This document shows, in pieces, positions 16,926 through 25,019 of a DNA stretch of 64,000 nucleotides. The notes under the pieces were generated by a model. It saw nothing but the letters and a program-made list of their open reading frames with translations. It made no database searches and was not told the DNA's origin. The DNA is from Nocardioides sp. (GTDB lineage: Bacteria > Actinomycetota > Actinomycetes > Propionibacteriales > Nocardioidaceae). Within the stretch, counting starts at the first letter, position 1. Each line of letters opens with the position of its first letter. The stretch spans positions 204,227 to 268,226 of the forward strand of contig JACJWV010000004.1 in the NCBI GenBank assembly GCA_020636915.1. Reading direction: 5' to 3'. A program made the translations under genes and the position numbers.

Positions 16926-17672
16926 TCATGGGTGTCGGCCTGCTCCGCCGGCCGCGGCCTCGGGGTCGAGGGTGGCCAGGTCGGCGCGGGGGTAGAGCAG
17001 CTTCACCGCACCGACGGCGAGGACGCCGCCGAGGAGCTGCATGAGCACGAACACCGGCACCGAGCTGGGTGCGATCCCGGCAAAGGTGTCGGAGAACATC
17101 CGTGCGACGGTGACGGCAGGGTTGGCGAAGCTGGTGGAGCTGGTGAACCAGTAGGCGGCGGTGATGTAGCCGCCCACGGCGTACGCGATGGTCTCGGTCC
17201 GCCCGGACCTGACGGATCCGAAGATCACCAGGACCAGGCCGAGGGTGGCGACCACCTCGCCGAGCCACAGGTTCGCGCCGGTGCGGTCGTGGGTGGAGAT
17301 GCTGATCGCGTCGAGGTCGAACATCATGTTGGCGACCACGGCGCCGATGAATCCGCCGACGAACTGGGCGCCGATCAGCGGGACGGCCTCGGCCTTGCCG
17401 ACCAGGCCGAGGGCGACCTCGACCAGGGTCACCACCGGGTTGAACGCGGCCGACACCGGCTGCAGGGCCAGGATGAGCGCCACCAGGGCGGCGCCGGTGA
17501 TGATGCTGTTCTCCAGCAGCTGCAGCCCCACGTCGTCCGGGGACAGCCGGCTGGCCGCGATCCCGGACCCGATCACGGCGGCGACGAGGAAGGCCGTGCC
17601 GATGAGCTCGGCCCCGGCCCGTCGGACGACGTGGACCTGCTCGCTCACCTGCTCGCTCGCCTGCTCGGTCAC
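16926..17672 (-). CDS. MIP-family aquaglyceroporin of the arsenic operon (AqpS-like)
   Basis: A 248-residue six-helix channel protein with two half-helix motifs, FNPVVTL (NPV in place of NPA) near residue 76 and FANPAVTVAR near 188. Position between ArsR and ArsC matches the AqpS arrangement of Sinorhizobium meliloti, where the channel lets arsenite formed inside leak out and replaces an ArsB/Acr3 pump. The GTG start at 17672 overlaps the arsR stop (GTGA). The N-terminal EQASEQVSEQV is a short polar repeat. Confidence 0.88.
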   Translation of the reverse strand: MTEQASEQVSEQVHVVRRAGAELIGTAFLVAAVIGSGIAASRLSPDDVGLQLLENSIITGAALVALILALQPVSAAFNPVVTLVEVALGLVGKAEAVPLIGAQFVGGFIGAVVANMMFDLDAISISTHDRTGANLWLGEVVATLGLVLVIFGSVRSGRTETIAYAVGGYITAAYWFTSSTSFANPAVTVARMFSDTFAGIAPSSVPVFVLMQLLGGVLAVGAVKLLYPRADLATLDPEAAAGGAGRHP

Positions 17673-18028
17673 GGGGCGACCCCACCGATGAGCGAGGCCA
17701 GGTCCGTCAGGGCCTCGGCCCTGACCCGGTAGTAGACCCACACCCCGCGCTTGGACCGGTCCAGCAGGCCGACCTCGTGCAGCACCTTGAGGTGGTGGCT
17801 GATGGTGGGCTGGGACAGGTCGAAGGCGTCGTTGAGGTCGCACACGCAGGCCTCGCCGTCGGCGTGGGAGGCCACCAGCGACAGCAGCCGCAGCCGCACC
17901 GGGTCGGCGAGCGCCTTGAGCAGCGGTGAGATCCGGGCGGCAGCGTCCGGGCTCAACGGCTCGGCCATCAATGGGGAGCAGCAGGCGACCGTCACGGTCG
18001 GGCTCTCGACCACAGCAGACTTCGACAC
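17669..18028 (-). CDS. arsR: ArsR-family repressor with N-terminal Cys pair
   Basis: A 119-residue winged-helix repressor. The recognition region is DLSQPTISHHLKVLHEVGL, the metal-site region reads ACVCDL, and the chosen start (GTG 18028) includes an N-terminal ACCSP, a likely extra arsenite-binding Cys pair. The later ATG would remove this pair. CAGTAT lies six bases before GTG, a fitting -10 element for a leaderless transcript, which supports the longer form. It controls the aquaglyceroporin and arsC genes by operon position. Confidence 0.88.
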   Translation of the reverse strand: MSKSAVVESPTVTVACCSPLMAEPLSPDAAARISPLLKALADPVRLRLLSLVASHADGEACVCDLNDAFDLSQPTISHHLKVLHEVGLLDRSKRGVWVYYRVRAEALTDLASLIGGVAP

Positions 18029-18201
18029 GGGTGAATACTGACCGATGTCGATACGTCGCGGTGACCCGCGCAGGCGAACAGTGGGTGAACTCTCCACCGC
18101 TCGACCGAGGGTTCGACGACGCCGGGCGTCGCCGAAGGTCCTCCCCGATCCCGGACCTGCGACCCGTGCCTGGTGTGGCCTGGCAGGCAGACACTTCAAG
18201 G

Positions 18202-18576
18202 GTGACTGCATCAACTCCGGTTGAGGTCTACCGGTCGCACGAGCAGGCCGTCGCGTCCTGGTCGGGAAGCGGTGACCTGCTGGCCGCGGTCGCCGACCCG
18301 GTCCGGTGGACCGTCCTGCACCGTCTCAGCGCCGGCACCGCCTGCGTGTGCGACCTGCAAGAACACGTGGCCGTGGCACCGAACCTGCTCTCGTACCACC
18401 TCCGCGTCCTGCGCGAGGCGGGGCTGGTGGTCGCGTCCAAACGCGGCCGATGGGTCGACTACACCCTCGCGCCCGGCGCCGTCGACCGGCTCGTGTCCGC
18501 CCTCCCCGTCACCGCTGCGCCGGCCTCCCCCCGTGGCTGCGACAGCCGTGCCGGTTCCAACGCCGCCGACGGGTGA
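18202..18576 (+). CDS. Second ArsR-family repressor, divergent operon
   Basis: A 124-residue winged-helix protein with DLLAAVADPVRWTVLHRL, metal-site-like ACVCDLQ and recognition helix NLLSYHLRVLREAGL. It is clearly distinct from the other ArsR. GTG 18202 is the only good in-frame start before the conserved domain. The first codons contain the palindrome TCAAC-TCCG-GTTGA, a likely operator. It overlaps the permease gene if GTG 18573 is used there. It likely represses the permease and thioredoxin-like genes in response to arsenic or another thiophilic metal. Confidence 0.85.
   Translation: MTASTPVEVYRSHEQAVASWSGSGDLLAAVADPVRWTVLHRLSAGTACVCDLQEHVAVAPNLLSYHLRVLREAGLVVASKRGRWVDYTLAPGAVDRLVSALPVTAAPASPRGCDSRAGSNAADG
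18211..18224 (+). promoter_or_regulatory. Palindromic operator candidate at the start of the second arsR
   Basis: TCAAC-TCCG-GTTGA is a perfect 5-base inverted repeat with a 4-base spacer, a few codons inside the gene. ArsR family operators are inverted repeats close to the promoter, and a site this close to the start codon would block a leaderless or short-leader transcript. Confidence 0.45.
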
Positions 18577-18581
18577 GTCGG

Positions 18582-19631
18582 ATGAGCGTCGTCGAGCACA
18601 TTCCCACCACGACCCGCGGCCGCCTCGCCACCGTGGTCGCGGTCGCGGCGGCGTGGGCAGGCCTGTACTGGCTCAACGGCCAGGTCTGGGACCGCCTGCT
18701 CGATGACCTCCTCGGCCTGGACCCGGACGCGCGGGTGACCGAGTCGCTGCACTTCTTCCTCTTCGACACCGTCAAGATCGCGCTGCTGCTGACCGGCATC
18801 ATCTTCGTCATCACCGTCGCCCGCTCCTACATGAGCGTGGAGCGCACCCGGGCACTGCTGGGAGGGCGCCGCGAGGGGGTGGGGAACGTGATGGCCGCGG
18901 GGCTGGGGGTGGTGACGCCGTTCTGCTCGTGCAGCGCCGTGCCCGCCTTCATCGGGTTCGTTGCCGCGGGCGTCCCGATCGGGGTGACCCTCTCCTTCCT
19001 GATCGCCAGCCCGCTGGTCAACGAGGTCGCCATCGGGCTGCTCCTGACGATGTTCGGGTTCGAGGTGACGCTCGCCTACGTCGGCGCCGGGGTGAGCGTG
19101 GCGATCGTCGCGGGCTGGGTGCTGGGACGCCTCGGGGTCGAGCGGTGGGTCGAGCCGTTCGTGTTCGAGACGCGCCTGGGCGGCCAGCTGGTCGACGACA
19201 CCGCCGCGCTCACCTTCAACCAGCGGCTGCAGATGGGTGCCGAGGAGGTCGCCAGCATCCTGCGCAGGATCTGGCCGTACCTGCTCGTCGGCATCGGGCT
19301 GGGTGCGGTCATCCACGGCTGGGCGCCCGAGGACCTGTTCACCCGGTACGCCGGCCCTGGCAACCCGTTCGCGGTCCTGGTCGCGGTGCTCATCGGCATC
19401 CCGCTGTACTCCAACGCCGCCGGCATCATGCCGCTCGTCGTGGCCCTGCACGACAAGGGCCTGCCGATGGGCACCCTGCTCGCGTTCATGATGGCCGTCG
19501 TCGCCCTGTCGCTGCCCGAGCTCATCCTGCTGCGCCGCGTCCTGCGGGTGCCGCTGCTGGTCACCTACGTCGCCGTCGTCGCCGCCGGCATCGTCGCCGT
19601 CGGCTACCTGTTCAACCTCCTGCTCGCCTGA
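18582..19631 (+). CDS. ArsP-like permease (UPF0718/DUF318)
   Basis: A 349-residue membrane protein with about eight helices. The signature TPFCSCSAVPAFIGFVAAGVP near residue 105 carries the paired cysteines of the permease family that includes ArsP, an exporter of trivalent organoarsenicals. GIPLYSNAAGIMP is the second conserved block. ATG 18582 is chosen; GTG 18573 in GTGA overlap with arsR2 is equally plausible. It is followed after 28 bases by a thioredoxin-like protein, a pairing often seen. The substrate could be arsenite, an organoarsenical or another metal species. Confidence 0.82.
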   Translation: MSVVEHIPTTTRGRLATVVAVAAAWAGLYWLNGQVWDRLLDDLLGLDPDARVTESLHFFLFDTVKIALLLTGIIFVITVARSYMSVERTRALLGGRREGVGNVMAAGLGVVTPFCSCSAVPAFIGFVAAGVPIGVTLSFLIASPLVNEVAIGLLLTMFGFEVTLAYVGAGVSVAIVAGWVLGRLGVERWVEPFVFETRLGGQLVDDTAALTFNQRLQMGAEEVASILRRIWPYLLVGIGLGAVIHGWAPEDLFTRYAGPGNPFAVLVAVLIGIPLYSNAAGIMPLVVALHDKGLPMGTLLAFMMAVVALSLPELILLRRVLRVPLLVTYVAVVAAGIVAVGYLFNLLLA

Positions 19632-19659
19632 GCAGGACACCCACCGGAAGGAGCCCGCC

Positions 19660-19914
19660 ATGCAGGTCAAGGTCCTCGGACCCGGCTGCAAGAACTGCGT
19701 CGCCCTGGAGAAGGCCACCCACGAGGCCATCGACCGCCTCGGCCTGGACGCGACCGTCGAGAAGGTGACCGACTACGCCGAGATCGCCGGGTACGGCGTC
19801 ATGGCCACCCCCGCGCTGGTGGTCGACGAGAAGGTCGTCTCCAGCGGCCGAGTGCTGACCCCGACCGCCATCCAGGAGCTGCTGACCTCCGTAACCGCTC
19901 ACCGAGCGAGCTAG
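19660..19914 (+). CDS. Small thioredoxin-fold redox protein (MTH895 type)
   Basis: An 84-residue protein with the redox motif CKNC at residues 10-13 (PGCKNCVALE) and the cis-proline region GVMATPALVVDE, as in redox-active disulfide protein 2. It may deliver or reduce the substrate of the adjacent permease, or reduce ArsC. ATG 19660 follows GGAAGGAG. Its TAG overlaps the TAG of the convergent SRPBCC gene in the palindrome CTAG. Confidence 0.85.
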   Translation: MQVKVLGPGCKNCVALEKATHEAIDRLGLDATVEKVTDYAEIAGYGVMATPALVVDEKVVSSGRVLTPTAIQELLTSVTAHRAS

Positions 19915-20387
19915 ACGCCCCGCTCCGCGACCTGGGCGTAGTGCTCGAGCATGCCGCCCCAGGCGTCGGGCGCCTCGAAGGTCGCCTGCATCGTGGCCGC
20001 GTCGGCGCCGTACGCCTCGAGGTCGCGGTGCTCCAGCTCGACGAGCGTGCGGCCGTCGTCGGTGGGCGTGAACCTCACCTCGACGGTCGTCACCAGGTCG
20101 TCGTGGAAGGCCCAGTCGGCCCCGATCTGCCAGGTGACGGTGAAGCCGTGGGGCGCGTCGTACGCCGTCACCACCCCGGTGTCGGTCTCGGACCCGTCGG
20201 TGTGCCTCGTGTACCAGCGGCCGCCCACGAACGGCTCGACGATCACCTTCTCGATCGGCGCCTCGCCGATGTGGTGCCCCTCCGGCCACCACGACGTCAT
20301 CTCGTCGGTGAACACCTCGAAGCAGCGCTGCTGGTCGAGCCGCACCGACACGCTCACGCGCACCGGGCTGACGGTCTGCTGGGTCAT
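19911..20387 (-). CDS. SRPBCC/AHSA1-domain protein
   Basis: A 158-residue START-like fold protein of the Aha1-C-terminal type (VSVRLDQQRCFEVFTDEMTSWWPEGH at the N-terminus, FEAPDAWGGMLEHYAQV at the C-terminus). These bind small hydrophobic ligands and are commonly encoded with an ArsR regulator. Its ATG overlaps the regulator stop by four bases, so the two form a bicistronic unit. The ligand is unknown. Confidence 0.85.
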   Translation of the reverse strand: MTQQTVSPVRVSVSVRLDQQRCFEVFTDEMTSWWPEGHHIGEAPIEKVIVEPFVGGRWYTRHTDGSETDTGVVTAYDAPHGFTVTWQIGADWAFHDDLVTTVEVRFTPTDDGRTLVELEHRDLEAYGADAATMQATFEAPDAWGGMLEHYAQVAERGV

Positions 20388-20728
20388 CGGTCCTTCTCCT
20401 TGCTCTCCGTGCTGGATGGTGGGTCGGCCTGCTCCTCGGCGTACTCGGCGAACGCGACGACGGCCTGCGTCCAGAACCGGTCGAGGTAGGCGCGGACCGG
20501 GGCCAGCCCGGTCGGGTCCACGCGATAGACCCGCCTGGTCCCCTCCTGCCGGTCCACCACCAGCCCGACCTCCTTGAGCACCTTGAGGTGCTGGGAGACG
20601 GCCGGCCGGCTGACCGGCAGCAGCGCGGCGAGCTCCCCCACCGGCTGCGGCCCCTCCAGGAGCAGGTCGAGGATCGCCTGGCGGGTGGGGTCGCCCAGGG
20701 CGGCGAGGATGGCGGATGCGTTCGTCAT
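20384..20728 (-). CDS. ArsR-family autorepressor (SdpR-like)
   Basis: A 114-residue winged-helix regulator without metal-binding cysteines: ILAALGDPTRQAILDLLLEG, then recognition segment VSRPAVSQHLKVLKEVGL. This type usually represses its own operon with an SRPBCC partner. The ATG at 20728 sits at the edge of a perfect palindrome in the promoter, fitting autoregulation. The last 20 residues are acidic/basic and probably unstructured. Confidence 0.87.
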   Translation of the reverse strand: MTNASAILAALGDPTRQAILDLLLEGPQPVGELAALLPVSRPAVSQHLKVLKEVGLVVDRQEGTRRVYRVDPTGLAPVRAYLDRFWTQAVVAFAEYAEEQADPPSSTESKEKDR

Positions 20729-20729
20729 G

Positions 20730-20768
20730 ACTTACGGTAAGTTATGGCTAACGGTTAGGGACTGTCAA
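20730..20768 (-). promoter_or_regulatory. Promoter with tandem palindromic operators for the ArsR-SRPBCC pair
   Basis: On the minus strand TTGACA (20763-20768) and TAACTT (20739-20744) are 18 bases apart and make a strong -35/-10 pair. A perfect palindrome CTAAC-C-GTTAG (20748-20758) fills the spacer and a second one ACTTAC-C-GTAAGT (20730-20742) overlaps the -10 and the start codon. Both half-sites share the TAAC/TTAC-CG core. The predicted leader is only about four bases. Confidence 0.75.
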
Positions 20769-21186
20769 CCGCCCGGCGCGGGAAGACGACTTCTCTGTGA
20801 CCCGGACGAGATCGATGAAGTGGCGGCCCGGGACGGTCTCGACGCAGGCGGCGTCGTTGGGCCCTCGCCGAGACTCGTCGTAGACCGACGGGCATAAGTC
20901 AGCCGGCACCGAGTGCCTGAGCGTGGAGGACCGATCGGGTCCGAGGTTCTGCCCGTCGGTCTACGAGCTTGCGCGACGACCAGTTCCATCCGGTCTTGCA
21001 CCCCTTGATTCGGAGCTCCGCGGCTGTCCGCACCCAGTCGCCACCGTGAGCACCGGGCCGGCGACCAGCGGGGCGCACGCTGCGTGGGGGTCGGACATGG
21101 CGCGCACACTGCCAGCCGATCACCGGCGAAGAGAACCGAGGCACCCGTCGCGCTTCGATGAGCGCACAGACGGTTGCGCACATGCG
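20769..21186. other. Gap with no recognisable gene
   Basis: About 420 bases between the ArsR promoter and the tRNA terminator. Open frames here have no recognisable domain, no ribosome-binding site and composition unlike neighbouring genes. A 99-residue minus-strand frame (20899-21198) ends in an Arg-rich stretch that I do not recognise. The only clear structure is the inverted repeat listed separately. The location beside a tRNA gene makes a decayed integrated element possible, but no integrase remnant is visible. Confidence 0.5.
20878..20966. repeat. 17-base perfect inverted repeat
   Basis: TCGTAGACCGACGGGCA (20878-20894) is repeated in inverse orientation as TGCCCGTCGGTCTACGA (20950-20966), with 55 bases between. 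The spacing is long for a terminator. The arms could be ends of a small degenerate element or a recombination site. Nothing between them looks coding. Confidence 0.7.
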
Positions 21187-21219
21187 AGAGGCCCTCACAG
21201 TCAGACTGTGAGGGCCTCT
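21187..21219. terminator. Terminator hairpin after initiator tRNA
   Basis: AGAGGCCCTCACAGT (21187-21201) and ACTGTGAGGGCCTCT (21205-21219) form a perfect 15-base stem with a CAG loop, 9 bases beyond the tRNA 3' end on the minus strand. Confidence 0.85.
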
Positions 21220-21228
21220 GGCGATTTG

Positions 21229-21302
21229 TAGCGGGGGCAGGATTTGAACCTGCGACCTCTGGGTTATGAGCCCAGCGAGCTACCGAGCTGCTCCACCCCG
21301 CG
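21229..21302 (-). tRNA. Initiator tRNA-fMet (CAT anticodon)
   Basis: The minus strand folds into a 74-base cloverleaf without an encoded CCA. The anticodon is CAT, and the anticodon stem ends in the three G-C pairs (GGG/CCC) diagnostic for initiators. Position 1 is C and position 72 is U, leaving the unpaired acceptor end needed for formylation. The T-arm is GCAGG-TTCAAAT-CCTGC. The terminator hairpin follows directly. Confidence 0.95.
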
Positions 21303-21364
21303 TCGGTGAACCCCACGTTAGTGGATAGCCACGGGCATCCCAAATCGCAGGGGCGTGGGACAGG

Positions 21365-24300
21365 TCACCCGGCCGAAGAGCTGGGCGACTCCGAGGGCGC
21401 AGGCGACTCCGAGGAGCTCCCCGCGCCGCCCCCGCGCTCGTCGGCCGGCAACTGGCTGGCGAGGTCGTAGGCCCGCTTGACCAGCTCCTTGCCCTCGTCG
21501 GTCAGCCGGGCCCAGGTCACGGTGTCCTTGTCGGCCAGCGCGGCGTCCGCCTGGTCGAACTTGGCCTGGGCCCGGTCGAGCAGGGTCCTGATCTGCTCGA
21601 CCAGCGAGCCGGTCGGCTTGCCGTCGCCACTGTTCCCGTTGTTTCCGGAGTTCCCGTTGTTCCCCGAGCTCCCGTTGTTGTCGCCGTTGGTGCTCGGTGG
21701 CAGCGACCGGTCGAGGGCGTTGGCCATGGCGGCCGGCAGCGATGTGCCGATGCCGACCTCGCCGTTGTAGGAGACCAGCACGTAGGCCAGGCTCGGGTAG
21801 CTGACCGAGGACGCCGCGCGGACGGCGTACACCGGCTCGACGTAGAGGAAGCCGTTGTTGACGGGGAGCGTGAGCAGGTTGCCGTTGATGACCTGACCAC
21901 CACTGCGGTTGAACAGCGCGAGCTTGTTCGCCACGTCGGAATCGGAGTTGAAGTCGTTGGCGACCTGCCCCGGTCCCTTGGCGCTCTGGTCGGTGAGCTC
22001 GAGGACCTGCATCTTCCCGTAGTCCGGCGAGCTCGCGTTCGAGTTCACGGTGACGAACGCGGCCAGGTTGCTCTTCTTGTACGGCACGAAGGTCGAGGTC
22101 AGCGAGAAGACGGGCTGCTGCCTCGAGGGGTCGCTGCCGACGGGCTGGTCGACGAAGAGCCGGTACGGCGGCTGCAGGCTGCTCGGCGCGTTCGGGTCGA
22201 CCGGGACCTCCCACCGCTGGTTGCCGGTGTAGAAGTCGCTCGGGTTGGTCACGTGGTAGCGCGCGAACTGGTAGCGCTGCGCCTTGAACATGTCCTCGGG
22301 GTAGCGCATGTGGTCCATGACGGCCTGCGGGATCTCCGACTTCGGCAGCACCGTTCCGGGGAACACCTTCTCCCAGGTCTGCAGGATCGGGTCCTGCTCG
22401 TCCCAGGCGTAGAGCCGGACCGTGCCGTCGTAGGCGTCCACCGTCGCCTTGACCGCGTTGCGCATGTAGTTGACCTCGTCGGTGGGCACCGTGCGCAGGG
22501 TGTCGTTGGTCTGCAACGAGTCGTTGGTCATCGTGTCGAACGACTCGCGCTCCGCGCCCGGGTAGCGGTCGGTCGTGGTGTAGCCGTCGAGGACCCACAG
22601 GATCTTGCCGTCGGCGACGACCGGGTAGGGGTCGCTGTCGACTGTGAGCCACGGCGCGAACTTCTCGACACGGCTGCTCGGGTCGCGGTTGTAGAGGACC
22701 TGGCTGTTGTCGTTGACCCGGCCCGAGAGCAGGAAGTTCGGCTCGCTGAACTTCACCGCGTACATCAGCCGGCGGAAGGTGCTGCCCATCGGGACGCCAC
22801 CGCTGCCGTCGTACGTCGTCGTGGTGTCCGCGTCCGCAGCGTCGCCGGACCCGTCGCCGAGGGGCAGGTCGAGCTCCACGGACTTCGCGCCGGGCGCCGT
22901 GCCCACGACGGAGTAGTCCGGGCTCTGCTCCCCGAAGTAGACCCGCTGCTCGAACCCGCCGATCGACGTGGACAGCGCGTCCTCACCCGCCAGCAGGCCC
23001 TGCGCCCACTGGGTCTTGTCGTCGGTGGTGCCGGCCGGCAGGGCGTCGTCGGTCGTGCGCTGGTTGCCGTAGGCGGCGATCACGCCGGACCCGTGGGTGT
23101 AGACGGTGTGGAGGTTCGTCCAGTTCTGGTCGCCGTCAGGGACGCCGGACTGGTCGAGCTCGCGGACGCCGAGCACCAGCGCCCGGTCCGATCCCTCGAT
23201 GTCGTAGTGGTCGACGTCGAGCACGTCGGCGACCGAGTAGTAGGCGCGGCCCTGCTGGACCTGCTCGAAGGTCGGGCTGACCAGCTTGGGGTCGACCAGC
23301 GGCACCGAGGCGGTCTGGGTGTCGAGCACGCGCTGGTCGACGTTGTCGATCGTCGCGTCCCCGACCTGGGTGACGTCGACGTCGTCGATGTCGTACGCCG
23401 CGCGGGTGGCCGTGATGTTCGCGGCGATGTACTTCTGCTCCTTGTCGGCCTCCGACGGCTTGACCTGGAACTGCTGGACGATCCCCGGCCAGATCAGGCC
23501 GAGCAGGATCGCGGAGACCGCGAGGAGCGCCAGCCCGACCGAGGGCAGCAGCCAGGTGCGCCGCCAGACGTTGACGAAGAACAGCACCGCGCAGATGACC
23601 GAGATGCCGAGCAGGATGTTCTTGGCCGGCAGCACCGCGTGGTCGGCGGTGTAGTTCATCCCGGTGATCAGCGAGCCGCTCTGGTTGACCAGGTCGAAGC
23701 GGTCGAGCCAGTAGTCGGCAGCCTTGGCCAACACGAACAGTCCCAGCAGCACCGACAGCTGTGCCTGCGCGGCACCGGAGAAGCGGTCGCGCGGCGTCTG
23801 CAGCCGGATGCCGCCGTACAGGTAGTGGGTGACGGCGGCCGCGATGATCGCGATCACCAGCGCCGCCATCGCGAAGTCGACCAGGTAGTGCAGCCAGGGC
23901 AGGTCGAAGACGTAGAAGCCGATGTCCTTGTGGAACCAGACGTCCTTCTGGTCGAACGGCACGCCGTTGCGCCACAGCAGGTAGTTGCGCCACTCGCCGA
24001 TCGCCGAGCTGCCCGCGAACGCGCCCAGGACGACCGAGATGCCGACCAGCAGCCACGTGCGGATCGGGGTGACCGCGTCGCGGTAGCGGTCGAGCCCGTT
24101 CTGCTCGGTGGAGCTGGGGCGGAAGAACGGACGGAACCGGTAGGCGAGGTAGATGTTGAGCCCGACCACCGTCGCCATCAGCAGGCCGAAGACGAGGAAC
24201 AGCACCGCCTTGGTCCAGAACAGCGTCGAGAAGACGCCGCCGTAGCCGCCGGCCTGGTACCAGAGCCGGTCGGTGTAGAGGCCCGCGAAGGTGCTCAGCC

Positions 24301-24415
24301 CGAGGAACCCGAGCACGATCACGACGGCGGTGATGATCAGCGCGCGGGACCGGCGTGAACCACCGCGCGGGGGCGGGCCGGCCGGCTGGGCGGCCTCGTC
24401 GAACAGCTCGCTCAT
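21365..24415 (-). CDS. UPF0182 family large membrane protein
   Basis: A 1016-residue protein of the actinobacterial UPF0182 family (M. tuberculosis Rv3193c). Residues 20-330 contain about seven transmembrane helices, beginning SRALIITAVVIVLGFLGLSTFAG; the remaining two thirds form a large extracytoplasmic region. Near residues 905-930 is an Asn/Gly/Ser-rich linker. The C-terminus is Ser/Pro-rich. Function is not known. The ATG at 24415 is followed by a cytosolic Pro/Gly-rich tail. It is downstream of PPA1309 and the PDZ protease on the same strand, as in other actinobacteria. Confidence 0.92.
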   Translation of the reverse strand: MSELFDEAAQPAGPPPRGGSRRSRALIITAVVIVLGFLGLSTFAGLYTDRLWYQAGGYGGVFSTLFWTKAVLFLVFGLLMATVVGLNIYLAYRFRPFFRPSSTEQNGLDRYRDAVTPIRTWLLVGISVVLGAFAGSSAIGEWRNYLLWRNGVPFDQKDVWFHKDIGFYVFDLPWLHYLVDFAMAALVIAIIAAAVTHYLYGGIRLQTPRDRFSGAAQAQLSVLLGLFVLAKAADYWLDRFDLVNQSGSLITGMNYTADHAVLPAKNILLGISVICAVLFFVNVWRRTWLLPSVGLALLAVSAILLGLIWPGIVQQFQVKPSEADKEQKYIAANITATRAAYDIDDVDVTQVGDATIDNVDQRVLDTQTASVPLVDPKLVSPTFEQVQQGRAYYSVADVLDVDHYDIEGSDRALVLGVRELDQSGVPDGDQNWTNLHTVYTHGSGVIAAYGNQRTTDDALPAGTTDDKTQWAQGLLAGEDALSTSIGGFEQRVYFGEQSPDYSVVGTAPGAKSVELDLPLGDGSGDAADADTTTTYDGSGGVPMGSTFRRLMYAVKFSEPNFLLSGRVNDNSQVLYNRDPSSRVEKFAPWLTVDSDPYPVVADGKILWVLDGYTTTDRYPGAERESFDTMTNDSLQTNDTLRTVPTDEVNYMRNAVKATVDAYDGTVRLYAWDEQDPILQTWEKVFPGTVLPKSEIPQAVMDHMRYPEDMFKAQRYQFARYHVTNPSDFYTGNQRWEVPVDPNAPSSLQPPYRLFVDQPVGSDPSRQQPVFSLTSTFVPYKKSNLAAFVTVNSNASSPDYGKMQVLELTDQSAKGPGQVANDFNSDSDVANKLALFNRSGGQVINGNLLTLPVNNGFLYVEPVYAVRAASSVSYPSLAYVLVSYNGEVGIGTSLPAAMANALDRSLPPSTNGDNNGSSGNNGNSGNNGNSGDGKPTGSLVEQIRTLLDRAQAKFDQADAALADKDTVTWARLTDEGKELVKRAYDLASQLPADERGGGAGSSSESPAPSESPSSSAG

Positions 24416-24449
24416 GCGGTGCCCATCCCCTTGCTCGATCCTGTCGTGC

Positions 24450-25019
24450 TCACTCCTCGGTCTCCTCCTCCAGCGTCGCGCCGAGCAGCTCGAGCAGCCC
24501 GGGCACGAGGTCCGCGCCGCCCACGACCGACTGGTCGTCGTCGTGGGCGCGCAGTCGCAGCGCACAGTACGTCGCCCCGGCGCGGGTCGCACCCGCCACG
24601 ATCCGCACCTCCTGGCGGTCGGGGTGCTCGCGGGCGAACTCCTCGGCCGTCACCCGGTCGTCCGGGATCTCCGCGTCCGCGTCCGGCGGCAGCACCAGCC
24701 GCTCGACGACCGCGGCGCAGCCCGCGACCCCCGGCGGCCACGAGATCGACTGCAACGCGACCTCCAGGGGCTGGTCGGGCGCGAGCTGGTCCTGCTCGAC
24801 CGGGGTCAGCGAGCCCTGCGCCGAGGCCTCGTCGAGACCCATGGCCGCGGCGAGGGCGGGCTCGCGCGCGACCAGCGCGGCGGTGTCGACCAGCGCGTAG
24901 AGGCGGGCCGGCCGGTCCCACCCCTCGGTGGCGGCGTGGGTCTCGATCTCCAGGACGGCGGCCGCCAGGGCGGGGTCGGTGTCGAGGTCGTTCAGCAGGC
25001 CGGGGTCGAACTCGCTCAC
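24450..25019 (-). CDS. PPA1309 family conserved actinobacterial protein
   Basis: A 189-residue soluble acidic protein found in actinobacteria next to UPF0182 and YlbL-type genes. Recognisable stretches are GWDRPARLYALVDT (residues 33-46), LQSISWPPGVAGCAAVVERL (89-108) and GATYCALRLRAHDDD (147-161). No catalytic motif is seen. It overlaps the PDZ gene by four bases and lies 34 bases before the UPF0182 gene, suggesting one operon. The function is unknown. Confidence 0.85.
   Translation of the reverse strand: MSEFDPGLLNDLDTDPALAAAVLEIETHAATEGWDRPARLYALVDTAALVAREPALAAAMGLDEASAQGSLTPVEQDQLAPDQPLEVALQSISWPPGVAGCAAVVERLVLPPDADAEIPDDRVTAEEFAREHPDRQEVRIVAGATRAGATYCALRLRAHDDDQSVVGGADLVPGLLELLGATLEEETEE

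Noticed and set aside
16489..19914. Genomic island boundaries around the arsenic genes
   Set aside because: No integrase, tRNA, direct repeats or clear change in base composition at either end could be seen.
20765..21343. A 192-codon minus-strand frame through the tRNA gene
   Set aside because: Part of the frame is the translated tRNA (VARWAHNPEVAGSNPAPATN), and the rest has no ribosome-binding site or homology that I recognise.
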